A stretch of DNA of 64,000 bases from Alitta virens (GCA_932294295.1 OW028586.1:8709701-8773700); one strand, 5' to 3'; positions 34,471 through 49,400 are shown, numbered from the stretch's first letter. The notes: generated from the letters alone by a model not told the origin. A program made the numbers and translations.

Positions 34471-35330
34471 AATGTTAAAAAGAACCTACGACTATAGTTA
34501 TCTTATAATGCTAAAGTTAAACAAATAAAGGCCTAAAAGTCTGACATGATTTAATAAGTTATCCAGTCACTGCAGATGTACTGAATACTACATAGCAGTG
34601 CATACATGTGTACATGTCACCAAAAAAGTGATGAAATTAGGAAAACATATTTCTGGCTGAACCAAGGGACACTCATAATTTGGCCCGGATTATGCAGACT
34701 TTCCGGAAACTTATTGATAGAATTGCATGAAATACAAAATTTTCGAGGGTGGTGACCTATATGTGCCGCTTAAGTCTTATGATATTAGCTCATTGGGAAG
34801 GAGGAAGTCTTCGCTTTCTTGTCCCCGTAGCTCAGGAACGAAGTTGCAGAACCAAAATTTGGCATCTATGCCTCTCAAAAGGAAAAATATGTCTATTGAA
34901 AAATGCGCAATAAAATGTAACAATATTATAGCTTCCCAACAGGGAATTTATAATAATCTTGCTTGTTAATCTCAAGGTTAATTGCTAATGCTAATGAGTG
35001 ATCAAAAATTACACGAAGCTGACATATTTCTGCATTGTGGGATGTTCTTGAGCACGCAATTGCCCCTTATATATTGTGGGATTTTTTAATTCTGACATTC
35101 CACACTAAAGACTCACTTTAACATGTTTAACAAAAGAGCTTGCACTGCCACAGACAAGGCTAGCTCTTTTCCAAACATCAATTATGAAATATTGCTTGTA
35201 AAGTGACCTCCAACCAAATACAGCGTAACATTTCATAGAATATATAATCATATTACATTTATAATATATTTCATAAAAAAGTAGCAATAAACAAATATAC
35301 CCAGGCAGTGGAATTTGAATAGCACATTTT
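34471..35330. other. Intergenic spacer, nothing recognised
   Basis: AT-rich spacer between the convergent ends of the P5A-ATPase and receptor genes. The open frame at 34727-34969 has no family resemblance and no splice context, so it is not called. Confidence 0.4.
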
Positions 35331-35334
35331 TGTT

Positions 35335-36273
35335 TTTATTAAGTGCAACATTTCAATTTTTGTCAAGTGGAAGACGAGCAGTACAAAGAGCACCATTTTT
35401 TGGCGAGTAATAATTTCTGGAAATCATTATTACATGACATTACACAACAAATGCACAGGAATATCATGATTTAACAAAAAGTTAAACTGAAATAGACAAA
35501 TGAGGAATGGTTGTCGTTATGGTTATTCATGAAGTACATTCCATTCGGTGGCAAGTTTGAGAACACTCTCCGAAAAAAAAAAAAGAGCACCCTATGTTAA
35601 AAATGACCTGGAATTTTCTTTTACAAATTAGTAATTTTCTCCACAGCCAGGTAAGGTTACTCCTTCCGTAATGGAGTTGTTTTTGACATAGGTGCCCTAC
35701 TCCACTTGTATGGTCAAGTTTTTTTCTTCTGAGAGTGTACAGAATAAGAAAATGATCTTTAATGACAAAATATATATGTGAGTGATATAGAAATTGATCA
35801 ATGAACAGTTGAATAAATAAATCAGAAGTAAAACCTTCCACAATTTTTGTGCTGAATAATTGTACACGTTAATGCACATAAGAAAGGGCACATTTTCTAT
35901 TTCATCCAACATGGAACGGAATAATATATGGTAAACGTATACTAGCTAATATATTTGACTAGGCAAGAATGTTTTGATTCACTGGATTGGACCGAGTCCA
36001 TCTCATGGCATTTCAAGAATTACATATCAACGGCAAAAATATCATGAAAAATATTTAACTATTTAAGACCAATAATTATATCCCTGTAATAAGAATATAC
36101 ATACTGGTTTTTCTTCACTGGCACAAGTTATAAAAATTTTGAAAATATATACACTGTACATGCAATATAAATCTGATAAAAGGTTTTGAATTTTAACATG
36201 ATGTATTGTAAGGAATAAGTATATTTCCGTTGATTAAATATATTTCCAAATCACTCTATGAATGGCTGGCATT

Positions 36274-36315
<42 letters not shown>

Positions 36316-37409
36316 TTGCAATTTTAAAAGCAATTAATAAAATACTTTTCAGACCATATTTTTAACGATTAACATATTCTGTCTATTCCACATTCATGCG
36401 TGTGCAGTGCAAAAAAAAATCACCCCCTATACTCAACATGAAATTTGGGAGATTGTATATATATATGAGGGCAATTTGTACAAAAAATTCATCTAAATTT
36501 GTATTTTGTTTTTTAAGCACAGAAGAGGGGGGGGGGGGGAGATTGCACTACTGCACACAAATACAGTATTTTATATTTAATAATCTGAACACTTTCTTCA
36601 AATAAAAAGCTTCTACAGGAATGTTAGTACACGTAAGACAAAACAATTATGTAAATATTTGAAGTGGACCATGTGTATACAGGGTCACACACCATATGCC
36701 CAGAAATACAATGACATCATATAAATAAAAAAACATTTCCTCAAAATCTTGAGATTTACGAAAATATATTGCACATGTAGCAGCGACACGGTCTATGAAA
36801 AATACTTCATATCTCTCAGCACCTGTACGATATAATGATGGATAATTGGCTATAATAAAAGTAAACACAAAGTGATAATACCCAGAGGCGCCAATGCAAT
36901 TGAACCAACATCAGCCTGTTCTGGGTTGGTTTTTCGCAATATGTCAAGCCCACAGAAATATGACGAAACAATCAAAAACAATTACAATGACATCACTTGC
37001 GACAATGATGATTATGAAGTTACAAGTTACTATCGCAAGGGACGCCATCCACAAAACAATCCCATAATCCTTTGCAAGTGGCTTATCTAAATTAGGAAGT
37101 TTAATCTGTGGTTGAGTAGGTGCTTCAAAATATATTACTTTTTCAAATATAATAATATTCTGTACAAAATATCTGCATATTGACTTTACAAAATTATAAA
37201 TAGGGTATATACAGTGAATAAATATCACGCATAGCATATGTATATTTGGTCCAAATGAAGTAAGTTTCTACCTCGCTAGTGAGACAAACTATCCAACAGT
37301 GTGAAGAGCATAGTCACAGGATCTCAAGAGACATCAATATCCATAGGAGTCGAGGCGATACAGAGAAGTTCCGCAAGGCAATCTTTAAAATATGATGCAC
37401 CTTCTGCTG
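35335..37409 (-). other. Putative 3' UTR of the Ig/FN3 receptor gene
   Basis: Follows the receptor stop codon on the minus strand. It is very AT-rich, with a (TA)n run at 36276-36311 and a poly-G run near 36528-36539. Minus-strand AATAAA is present at 35335-35340 and elsewhere, so the true end is uncertain. Confidence 0.35.
36276..36311. repeat. (TA)n microsatellite
   Basis: About 18 uninterrupted TA units. Confidence 0.92.
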
Positions 37410-40400
37410 CTATAACGCAGTCCGTTCATCATACACCACAACAGATTCCGTGTTTCGTATCAAAACATTAGTGTCATCAAACACGCTGCTTTCAGCATTT
37501 CGCTGGGCGGCAATGGCAGCCGCCGAGGCACTTTTCATTCTGTTTATTCGGCGTTGGCTTAAATTCAGCTGAAAGAAAAATCAATAGCACTGGTCAATAA
37601 GCATACAAAGAAACAAAGAACAGAAAAACAAGAAATGCACAGACCGAAACAAATTATGAATTTGTCATTAGCGGCAAATTATAATGGCAATATCACAATC
37701 GCCAATTAGATTGTGATTTATATAAAGCCAGATCACTGAATTTGTGAATTATTTGATATTTTAAAGGATAAAATGCAAATATGTGACACTCAAAATCTTA
37801 GGAAAACGGATATAAGGTAAGATAAGATAAGATAAGATAAAATGTTATTTAAGGTAGTTTTTTTTGGTGAAATCATTTTTGATGCCATGAATTATATGCC
37901 AAGACTTTTCAAGAAATAGAACTGCTTTATAATTATGTTATGTTCATTTCAACGTTTTGTATCCACCAAGTGTGCACACTTACATCAGCATTGAGGTCCC
38001 TAGTGCTACGATGAGGCTGAGTATGAGTGGATGACAAATGCCCTGGATATGTTCCCAACATGGAATAATCTGGAAGAGCAGTGGCGCCCTCTTGCAAGTA
38101 CCCTGGATTGTCTATACCTGTTGAACACAAAAGAAATGAATTAATATTGATTTTGTCAAGACCCTTTATATCAAACACTGAATTTCTCCCTTAGATCTAG
38201 GCCTTTTTTGGCTATATACATGTATATATAGATCTTTTGTGACCCAGGTCTTTTTTGGTGACATATCCATCCCCTCCAGGATTTTCACCCATGTCTGCAT
38301 GTCGATAAAATTAATTCATTCAGCATTAAATTTATTGAATCTGACTGATCTCCCCAAAAATAGTAGAAAACAGACAAATTAATGTCCACCATCATATACT
38401 GGCATATTTCTTTTTTTACATTTCAAAAAGGACATAGTAGTAAATGAATGCTCAGTGACTAGTATAGCTTATGTTTGCATGTGCTTACCCAGAGAGCGAC
38501 TGCTTCCAAACCGTGGACCAATCACAGATATTGGAATGTTAGCCAAATGGACCTCATTGTCCGAAGAGTATGCAGGATTTTGAGGGACATTTCCGTTTTT
38601 AATAATACCATTGGTTGCTCCGTTTGCTGCACCATTCTGAAAGAAAATTAGTTATCATTTATGTGATAAAATTCTAAGATTATGAGGACTTACCTGTCCA
38701 ATGGTTGATTAGAATTTTTATGATAAAAATCTAAAATCCGGTTTGATCACTAAAAGAGAGTTCTCCCTGAAGTACAATCTTACAATGACGTTGAAATTTG
38801 ACGTGACTGGGAACCCCCCCCCCCCCCCCCCCCCAATGCATTTATAACTTTTGAGTGACATGGAATATTGTTGTAATTTGTGTTTTTTTTTCGCCAATTA
38901 TAACTTCTATTGTAGATTATGTAATAGATATGTAAAATATATAATGTTCGCTGGTTTTCTTTACCCATTCTACTGATTTAAAAATTTAAATAAAGATAAC
39001 TACTATCCTTCAAAATAAAATTAGAAATAAACTCTCTCATCTTACCTTGATATGTTTCCGATGTCCAGGGGCAATGTGACCATTCATATTTGCACCATTA
39101 TGTACGCGAACATCTGACGTAGTACTCTGGCTGCCGGAATATTGCCCAGAATCGTAATCTGGAGCAGGATGTCGGTCACTGTTGTAAGCGCTGGAACTCG
39201 CATTTGACATGTTCGATCTGTGGGTGAGACAGAAATGTCTATAAATCTTCAGTGATCATGTTTTATATGATCCGGTGGTTAAGCATAACGTTCAATACAA
39301 TGCACTCTACTGTAATATCCCAACAAAAGAACACTTCAAATCACATTACACTATAAAATGAGTTGATGCTATTAGCATTACAGCAGAAATTTGAGACCAA
39401 TTCATGGAGACATATTCCTTCAAGGTCATGTGACCTGGATAGACATAAAAACAACGAGAAAAACATAAGTACTTCAGATCATAAGTGAACTTAAGTTTGG
39501 TTTCGGACAACACCAGATCACTGATAAATTTCATTCTCTGGCACATGTTAAGACTTTAATTAACACTACTTAGATTTCATTTTCTATGAAAAAATGGTCA
39601 TACTTTGTTTTACAAATTTCTGTTAATATGACCACAAACTACTTCTTTAGCTCTACAGCCTCTACTAGATCTACTTCTATACCGTTATATATATTTTACT
39701 TCTGTGCATAACTTCCATAATTTTTCAACATTTTTAATAATGCGTAACACAATCAATGCTAGAGTATGGGACAGCTCTATGCCAAAGATAAGAAAAACTT
39801 ATGTTGGCTTTCGTTATTTTAAGTCAAAAGTTATCAGATACACTATGAGTTAATCAATATCGAGAATCACAACAAAAGTTGAAGATTACAATTCAATATT
39901 AAGGAGAAAAAAAGCGAAGATTGCAATATATATTGCACAGGGCAAGGTTTTCCTGGCGCGACTAAACATTTCGTAATTGACACCTGTAAACATGACAGCC
40001 AAAATATATAAGATGGACAGTGGACACCTCCCCCTACTTATCAAGATTGCTTTAATATGGTACTTGAACTGGTTGTATTGAAACATAAAAACCATATGTC
40101 TGACATGTTCAATCATAAAGTACAAAATATACAATGACGAGTATTTGATAAATGTATGCAATTTTGCATAAATTAATTCACAATATATAAAGGTATAATG
40201 ACTTTATACAACAACACAATACTTACGTATTAGGAGTTCTCAACTCCAAAGCAGCAACACTATCTCTCGTAAATGCAACAGGTGGTACAACTGTGAAAAG
40301 AGCAATAAAATCTTATCAATTGTCACGATAACAAGTTTAGCATGTGCTTGGTAGCCTTTGTTTTGTGTTTATATGTTGACATCAACAATGCCATTGTTAA

Positions 40401-43400
40401 CTTATTGAATTTTTCTTTGTGAGAATATACAGAGAATTTGATTTATAAAGAAATGACACAATATGTGAGATTGAGAATTTCTCAAGTATACAAAGAAGTG
40501 TTTACTTTTATCGTAAAACATTAGTGATCTTCTAAAATTGTTTAATTACCATTACTGTAATCTTACAGCAAATCTCATAAGAGTGCACAATATAAACAAA
40601 TCCATCAAATTAATTAATGGCTAACATCCAGCTGTGTTATTATTATGATTATGTACATGCATATTCAGTTCATTTTTATGAAATTAGTACCGGTAAAAAC
40701 GAGTGATTTTTACAACATGCACAAACTATGCAAACGAGAAGGATGAAATAAAATGAGTTGGGTGAATTAGTTATGTCTGTTATTGGGCAAAAATGTGGGC
40801 TCTGATTTGAGGTTATGTAAACCAAAAAACGTGCAGATACCTTTCTATGATTCAAGTGTGCAAATGTTAGATGAATGGATAGATGATTTTGCTGTTTATA
40901 TTAAACAATAACCACATTATTGCTGATGTATTGTGTTCATTCGTAGTTTTTCATTCCTGTCCAGCAGATGCAAGCAATTTAAACAAGCCGTTATTTTACA
41001 ACCGAGGCCAAAAAAACAAAAACTTAAATTCTATCTTGTGAGTATATCTTGATGACTGTTATGTGGTCATTACAGAATGAAACAAAAAGAATGCAGACAG
41101 ACAGACAGACATACAGACAGACAGACAGAGAACAGAGAACAGAGATAGAACAGAGATAGATCAGGAACAAGGAACATTATCTTCATTCATTGAGTGCCCA
41201 AAACAATAAGAATTTAAAGAAATAAAACAAACCAATCAAACTCAAAATAATTAACTAATTATACCTTTTTCATGGAAGGGTTTGTATTTGAAAGACACCA
41301 CTACAACATTAAATGCACAACACAATCAGTAATTAAGACTCATCATGCCAGATAAAGCTCGTTGGTTTAAACACATCATTGCTTTAAAGATTCTAATTAT
41401 GAAAGGATGCACATGTGTTTATCACCATGCAGACAACATCTCTCTGCAAGCTCGATCTGAACCTTCAAATCACAGGTGGGAATAGTGCAATATTAATCTA
41501 AAATTTCTAATTTATACCATCTCAACAAGCCCTGAATTCCCATAATGTCATAAGCTAATATCTTCCTGAAGCAAGCCAGACTCCTTCACACGCCTACGGC
41601 CCGTGCCTTGCTAGATTTCATGGCAAAGCCGTGGTTTCTTTCACGGTCACCCTCTAGCAGTAAATAGATGCGCCACGCATGACTTAGTAGGTCAGCCAAT
41701 GCTCAACCGTCACTGCAGGCAACGTTGCTGCGCTAAATACAGATACATTTTGTAAACATATCCACTCCTTTGTCAGTCCACAGATCTCCGCGACCAATCA
41801 AACTGGATATGCATAAACCCAGTAATTAAGCCCATTTATAGCGAGGCAGCATAGCTACGCTACGCGAAGATAGCTGGCTTGCTTAAGGAAGATGTAAGCT
41901 AAGCGCCCAAAAAAATGTGTTTCTTCAGCACACTTTCGGATGGTGTAATATAAAATCAATCCCTCACCGTTATCAGACTGAGTTTATCAATTACCCTGAG
42001 ATATTGGTATTTGGATATAGGGCATTCATTTTATTATAATACTGGTTTAACACTGCACATTTGATGGAAAATTCACAATGCACAAGATAATTGGAAAGAA
42101 TATATTATTGTAATTGGAAAGAATATATTATTACGTACACAGCAACACACTAATTGGAAAGAATATATTATTACGTACACAGCAACACACTACATTTGAT
42201 CTAAATTAAGTCTATATTCTTCAACAAAACATCACATACACATGCAACACAATAAATATTTTGTACATGATATGGGGGGGGGGGGGGGACAACTAGGTGA
42301 CCAAGGGCATCATGCATGGATTTCATGCTATTTGGAGTCTACGGAAACTTCTTAACATTGCATATTTTATGTCTCTCACTCACCATTTTTACCCTTTCTG
42401 TCTGTAATAGCATTGAAATGTTAATTTCATAGTCATTTTATGTCTGTGAATACATCTATACAGTTCTCCAAAACTAATAAAATAATGTTTAGGTCAAGCA
42501 AAGAGTAAGATGTAAAATCACTAAGTCGAATAGAACAACTAATCACCAAAATTTGATATGTAGTACAAATTTAATACCATTTAGAGATGAAAAACCGAGA
42601 AAAAGATCCATTAGTGTCCCAACTAAAATATATCTAAAAGACTATGTGGGTCCAATGGCCCAAAGTTGGTTCTTTCTCATAAGACCTTGATAACCTACAC
42701 AAAATTGTTTCGTCGTATACTTACAATAAACAGTCTTTGCATTTTCTCGACGGTATCTGCAGCAACAGAAGACTAGAATTACGATGATTATAATCAGGAG
42801 CAAACCTCCCCCAACGGATAGTCCAATAATAAGAGCAAGGTTTTTCTCAACAAAACTTCGAGGTTCCACGGTGGAACCAACTGTAGTGGTTGTGGTTGCC
42901 ATGGTAGTGGAGATGGTTGCTACGGGAGATGTTGACAACACAACTGTCATGACGGTTCCTACCGTTCCTGCCACTGCAATAAAAAGAATTCATCTCAAAA
43001 TCACCATAATTATGATCATGCAACATATTGGTGCAATCTGCATGGCAAACATTTTCAAAAAACATAATTTCTAGACATTGCGCAACTTGAATGTAGATTA
43101 CGGACCTCGAGATCCAGGCAAATTTAATTCTATTTCACTTCCTGTAGTCCAGGGAGTTCCCATGAGATAGTAAATTCATTCTGGCTTAACAAATCTCTTG
43201 AATGTATATTCATCATGTTCATCATGTTCATAAATTAAGCAGCCAAAAGGATCACAATTTCTGAACAATTTTCTGGCTTCATAATGAGTACACAATGAGA
43301 GTGAGGCTTCCATGGTTCAGCAAATTCATTTCACTTCTGATCAAAACACCCTTTTCACGCAGCAATAAGGGTGGGTGGGTGGGTGGATTAGGGCTTTATG

Positions 43401-46400
43401 TCCTGTATTTTTGCACCTGATGGGCTAATTAGGACAGGCAAGGACCGCAGCCATAAGGGCATTGACCTCATTTTAATCATGTCATATATTAGGAGTCATA
43501 TGACATCATTACTTGACCATTTTTCTTGCACTCTTCGACATCACCATGGCCATTGCGTACTGATGACATCACATGTAATACTTATATATGGCTACAAAGA
43601 GAGGTCAAAGGGCAAAATTCCAACATGGCTGCTCCATGAAAAGGGTGCATTTTCTTTCATTAATGCTTGAAGTTGAATCAAGACAAAATATCTTACACGT
43701 AGTGACAGAAACATTTCTCGGCACATGGCCCCGCCCTCCTCCAGTCTCCGCGATGATGGAAAAAATGTAAGCAGTTGCAGAAAGTAAATCGTCAACCGTG
43801 ATGTTTCTTGCTGTAGTCCGGACCTCGCCCCCATTAGACGCCCTTTTTTTCCTGGGGTTTACATCTGCGGAAAAAAGCAAAATTACATTGTAACAGATGA
43901 ACAAACTCAGCAAGCCCCACTCCTCCGCACTGCTAAGGCATCTGCTTGGAGCCGGGCAGAAAGGCAGGCTTGCTTCAGAAAGATTCAACGTTGAAGGTTT
44001 TTTTTTGCCTTATATCCACTGAAGTAAAGGACTAAATGTTTGATCTTGATCACATGAAGCACATTTAATAAAAATATGCTACTTTACCAATTAAGGAGCC
44101 TATATTTTTTGCCACTAAGTACTGTTTGTAAGAAATAAAAATACAGTCTTCCAAGTTTCCATAGGTCAAATGCTTCATGAATGTACGATCACATTTTGCA
44201 CATTGCATTACTAATGTTTGCTGCTTAATCTTGAAAACAGGATATAGTATATTATCTTGAATTTCTGTCACAGCACGATACAATTTTGACTACCGTTCCA
44301 GAGGAATCTCTGTATTACAGTTATGCATCAATCACAATCCTATACTCTGCTCATCACAATGGTCATGTACAATGCATTATGTATAATCAGCCAGTCTAGT
44401 CTGCAAAATATTTCGTTTTTGCTGCTACCAATCTGTATAATAACATCACAACTAACCCTAAATGTAGGGCAAATAATATAACATATTTGTATATATTTGT
44501 AAACTTAAGCATGACAAAAATAAAGGTTTGAATTTTCTGATAACAGTAGGCCTAAACTTGTTTTTAAAAGTGCCCTTGTCCACTGCACATGACTCTGAGC
44601 ATTAAAATATTCACAACAATCCAAACAATTGGAACATATAACCAATGTAAGTGTACATGTAAACGTGAAATCGGTGATTCACCAAACTCGCCACTGAGAA
44701 AGTGTACATTGGTCAGTCCATGTACGTCTGGTTACATAATGGCATATTCCAAACCTATGAAAATCACACGCAAATAACGGGTCTATTTTAAATCCAACGA
44801 AAGCAGACGGCTCTGTGGAAGCTAATCAATGTCCCCAGCACCACTGCAGGAAGTCAATGGTAATGCTAAAAGTAAGTCAACATCGGTCGCAAGACAAATA
44901 TTTTGTCATGTTAGACTCACTGTTTCGCAGCACAGTCATGTCCCAGTGCTCGCTTACATGGCATGACATGAATTATTGATGAAGAGATATTATTTCCCCA
45001 CCACACTTGACTATTCAGCTCCAATGAACAGTTTCTACAGTGTTAACTATATATCCTATTATTCGCTTCCATTTAAAAGACATTCAACAAGAGACTGTAG
45101 ATATATCTATTGTCTTTGTCTCAATGCTACTGGTCTGAAGCTTAGTCAATTCATGACACTTTGCCAGAAGCAGACGTAATGATGAGATGATAAAGATTAT
45201 AGAGTCCACGCCATGTTACACATATACTTCTAGGATGGGTCTTTTTACCAGCCCGAGTATAGACACCTAGTAAAAGGCACCTCCTATTCAACATCTCATG
45301 TAATGGATATCCAGGTGAGATGTAACTCGATCATAAAGAGTGCATGCCTGGGTTGGGATTTGAACCCAGGACCTTAACAAGACGCTTGCCTGCTCCTCTT
45401 AAGGACCCGGGTTCAATCCCGGGCTTGGGCACCGTTCATGAGCAACATCCCAGCTGGATGTCGTTTGGATGAGACGAAAAATTGGCAGTCCCTTGTACCC
45501 AAGTGTCTATGCTGAGGCATGTAAAAGATACCAACCATGGGGTAAACTCCTCTCTCTCATTTTATCAACCAACCATTGATAGTGGCAAGAACTTGCTGTA
45601 GAGGGCTGTACTTTCCATATCTATCTATCTATCAATCAATCAATCAATTTATCTATCTATCTATTGACTTTGCTTATTTCTTTTCTCACTGATTTAAAGC
45701 TGTTCTGGTTGCATGGACAACTGTTAAAAATTAGATTATTGATATTCTCCGGGAACCAAACCCAGGACCCACAGCAGCGCTTCAGTGGCTTATCCACCAG
45801 GCCACCTGCATGTCTGCCTAATCAAACAAGCCCATTACTGAAGCAGAGCCATTTTCTGCAAAAAGCACATATTTTTCAAGTAAATAGATCCATCCAAGAT
45901 CTTTAGAAATTATGACCACATTTGAATCACATGCACTCAGGACACAATAAAACATTTGAATGATATAAATCTGTGAAAATCTAACCTCACATATTGACCT
46001 CGTATAACATCATGCAATGCAGCAAATTCTGCCTGCTCGAATATTATTAGGTGTACCAGAAACTTGACACCATACACACGGTATTGACATACTAGTATGA
46101 TACTACTATACTATGATGCACTCAATTATATGGCCCCCTCATAACACATTCACATTGATACATATATATGTAGTTGCATTGAATCGTATTGTGAGCTATT
46201 ACTCAAATGACATATTTCTGAAATATTGATTTTAAGTCCTCCAGTTGTTGTATATTACCAAATTAGGTATGCTCCATGTACGCGCTTACAAATTTCAATA
46301 AATCTACTCAAATATCTAGTGAGTTTTGTTTTTTTGAAAGTCCATAAAATGTAGGATCTACTAGGAAGTATTTATTGTATGATTCAACTAATTACGGATA

Positions 46401-49400
46401 TTAGAATGTACATGGACCTAGTTACTGAAATTCATATTCATATTTCTTAATTGACCATTTCAGTCATTCAAGACAAGAGCTTCCACTGCAATTATAATGC
46501 TATATATCATACATAAGGACAAATAACTTCAAAAAAAGAAGAAAAAAGAAGAAGGTTAAAAACTTGAAGCTCCCATTAGTCACAATTAACGCAATGCTTA
46601 AACACACAAGGTGAGAAAGAAAAAACAAACATAAATACACAAACTGATGATTTAACTTGAAATCACACTTAATTGGCATGTCATATCCAAGTCAGGCTAA
46701 ACTGTGACAAACACAATGAATATCATTATTATTCACAATGGATATTGCTAATGTCAGACACTAAGATATTACTTTTTGAAATAAATATTATTGATTATAA
46801 CAAACAATATTATTATTTATAATGAATATTAATTATTACTATTCATTTCATTATGACAAACACTAAGAGCATCATTATTTACGACAAACAATATTAATAT
46901 TATATATTTTATAATGACTATTATTATTACTATTCATTATGACAAACACTAATAAGAGTATCATTATTTACAATGACAAACACTATGAATATCATTATCA
47001 TAATGACTCAATTAGTTGCTAGATGTGAGTTACTTACTTCATGAAGGTAATATTCATCATCTAATATATTGTATATTGTATATATACATGATCCATGTCA
47101 TGTCACTCGAAGTTATTTATCCGAATATCCAATAATCAGATTAGTCTCCACTACCATATACATCCACCATCTCCATACACAAGTATCATGTTTTATTTTC
47201 TCCATATGCTGTAATATACTGTAGTGATATTAGTGTAATGCATATCTAGATTACACACGACTTCCTAGCTAGCAGCAATAGTACCTACATGACGTGGTCG
47301 AGTCATGCATGTATGCACTCCGTATACACAAAACAGCATCAGATGGCTGAATCTATGTCAGGAGTTCAGTTACATTACATTAGCATACGATTAACAATGA
47401 AATATAATCTACACAGACGACATGAATGCATGAACAGCATTGTATACTAAAACATGATCACCAAAATGACCTACTATTTTTACTTGAGTAGATTGTACAC
47501 CAGTTTATCCATTGGTGTCCCTTTAACAGCTTCAATACTCCATTTGTGCCACCCCCTTAAAGTTGACCAGACACCCACCACCCCACCTGCACCCCCCCCC
47601 CCCCCCACCTGTCTTAAATTGCCTTTCTCACCTGGTTACACTTGACTGGGCACTGCCACTATTTCCTTGCTATTCGCTCATGCAAACTTTTTTTTTTTTT
47701 TATCTTTCCTATTGAAGCCATTTTGCCTATTTCATATTGCTTTGTTTGCCCAACTTTAAAAAAACCAAAAAACAAACAAACTATACTTGGGGCAAAAAAT
47801 TGAAGGCAGATTTCAAATTAATTACACCAGAAAAGCAAGCAGAGGAAACTATTAAATTTTGGGAATAGAGAAATGAGATGAAAGAGGAGCTAAGAGGGGT
47901 AATTATTACAATGTTCATTACTATAACTTTTAAATTTTTACAATCAGCAGCATTACTGCAGCTGAAATTATGATAGACAATTATGATAGATAGATAGATA
48001 GATAGATAGACAGATAGATATACAGATAGATAGATAGATAGATAGACATGGAAAGTGCAGCCCTCTAATGCAAGTTCTTGCCACTAGCAAGGGTTGATTT
48101 TTGAGGTGAGAGAGAGGAGGAGGAGGAGTTCTCCATGTTACACATTTACTCCATGGGTGGGGTCTTTCACTTGCCTCAGCATAGACACTGAGTACAAGGG
48201 ACCGCCAATTCACTGTCTCATCTGAACGACATCCAGTTGGGATGTAGCTCATGAAGAATGCCCGGGCCAGGGATTAAACCCGGGACCTTCAGCAGAGCTG
48301 GCTAATGTGGAATTGGCAGATGCCTTAACCATTTGGCCACCCAGCTGCCATTCCTGCCATTCAATTTGTATAATTACAGTCAGCTGACAGCTAGGCAGTA
48401 CCAGACTTGCCACTCTTGAGGCTTAATTAATGTTATGAAAGATAGATGGGCGTGCACACCATAGTAAATAATGAAGTATGACAGCCAGTTTCAGTAATTC
48501 TATTGTATTTAAATTGTATTATATCAATGCCACTGGTCTGAAGCTCATCTTACAAGACCACCAGGCAGACACAGACGTAATGATGAGATGATAAGGCTGC
48601 TTGGAGTCCACACCATGCTACACATCACCCCCATGGGTGCCTTGGGTGGGGTCTGTTACTTGCCTCAGCATAGACACTGAGTGTAAGGCACCACAAATTT
48701 CCAGCATTTGCATAATCATGATAATGAGACATTTAAAATAATGCGAATGACATATATATTCACCAATTGACACATTGCACAATTCAAAGAACAAAGTTCG
48801 GTCACCCTCAGAAAACAATAAAGTAGGTTAAGTTAACAAGACGAGTAAAGCCCTATACAGTTTGTCCAAATTTACTCCTATGTAGGAGTAAACTTCTTTC
48901 CTGACTAGGGATGAAAATGTGCTGTTTGCAGGGACCCAATCTACTTCGGGTAAAGTTATTGGGTTGGTAAAAATCATGATATTAAAAAAAAAAATCAGAT
49001 AAAAAAAATAAAAATTAAATTAGGTTTTTTTTTTTTTTTTTTTTTTGAGCCAAGTTTGATCATTTTTCGGGCATTCCTTCTTAAATTTACAGAGCTGTGC
49101 TCTAAAAATGAACAGAACTTTGATTAATTTAACAATCAGAATTTTTAAGGGGAAATAAAAACCTTTAAAAAAAAAAAAATCATGTTTTTGAGTCATAAAA
49201 AATCTAGTTTAAAACTTCCAAAAACTTCCAAAAAATAAAAAATAAACAAAAAAAAAATTGTTCATTTTGTTGCCTTGATTTAAATCATCAGCCAACCCTG
49301 CCTAGGGTTATTCTCCACAGAATCAACGAGTAACTTAACTCCCTAAAGAGAGTAGATTTCAATTGTGGGAGTAAATTTGACACAGGGCTTTACTCTACTT

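Noticed and set aside
36396..37237. Open frames of 60-97 aa downstream of the receptor stop codon
   Set aside because: They lie in the AT-rich 3' UTR region, with membrane-like composition expected from AT-rich codons and no start or splice support.
43605..43988. 127-aa minus-strand open frame as a stand-alone gene
   Set aside because: Only 43697-43864 is coding. It is the second half of the fifth FN3, and the rest is intron.
47984..48060. CRISPR-like regular repeats
   Set aside because: Simple GATA and SINE-tail arrays without spacers, in an animal genome.
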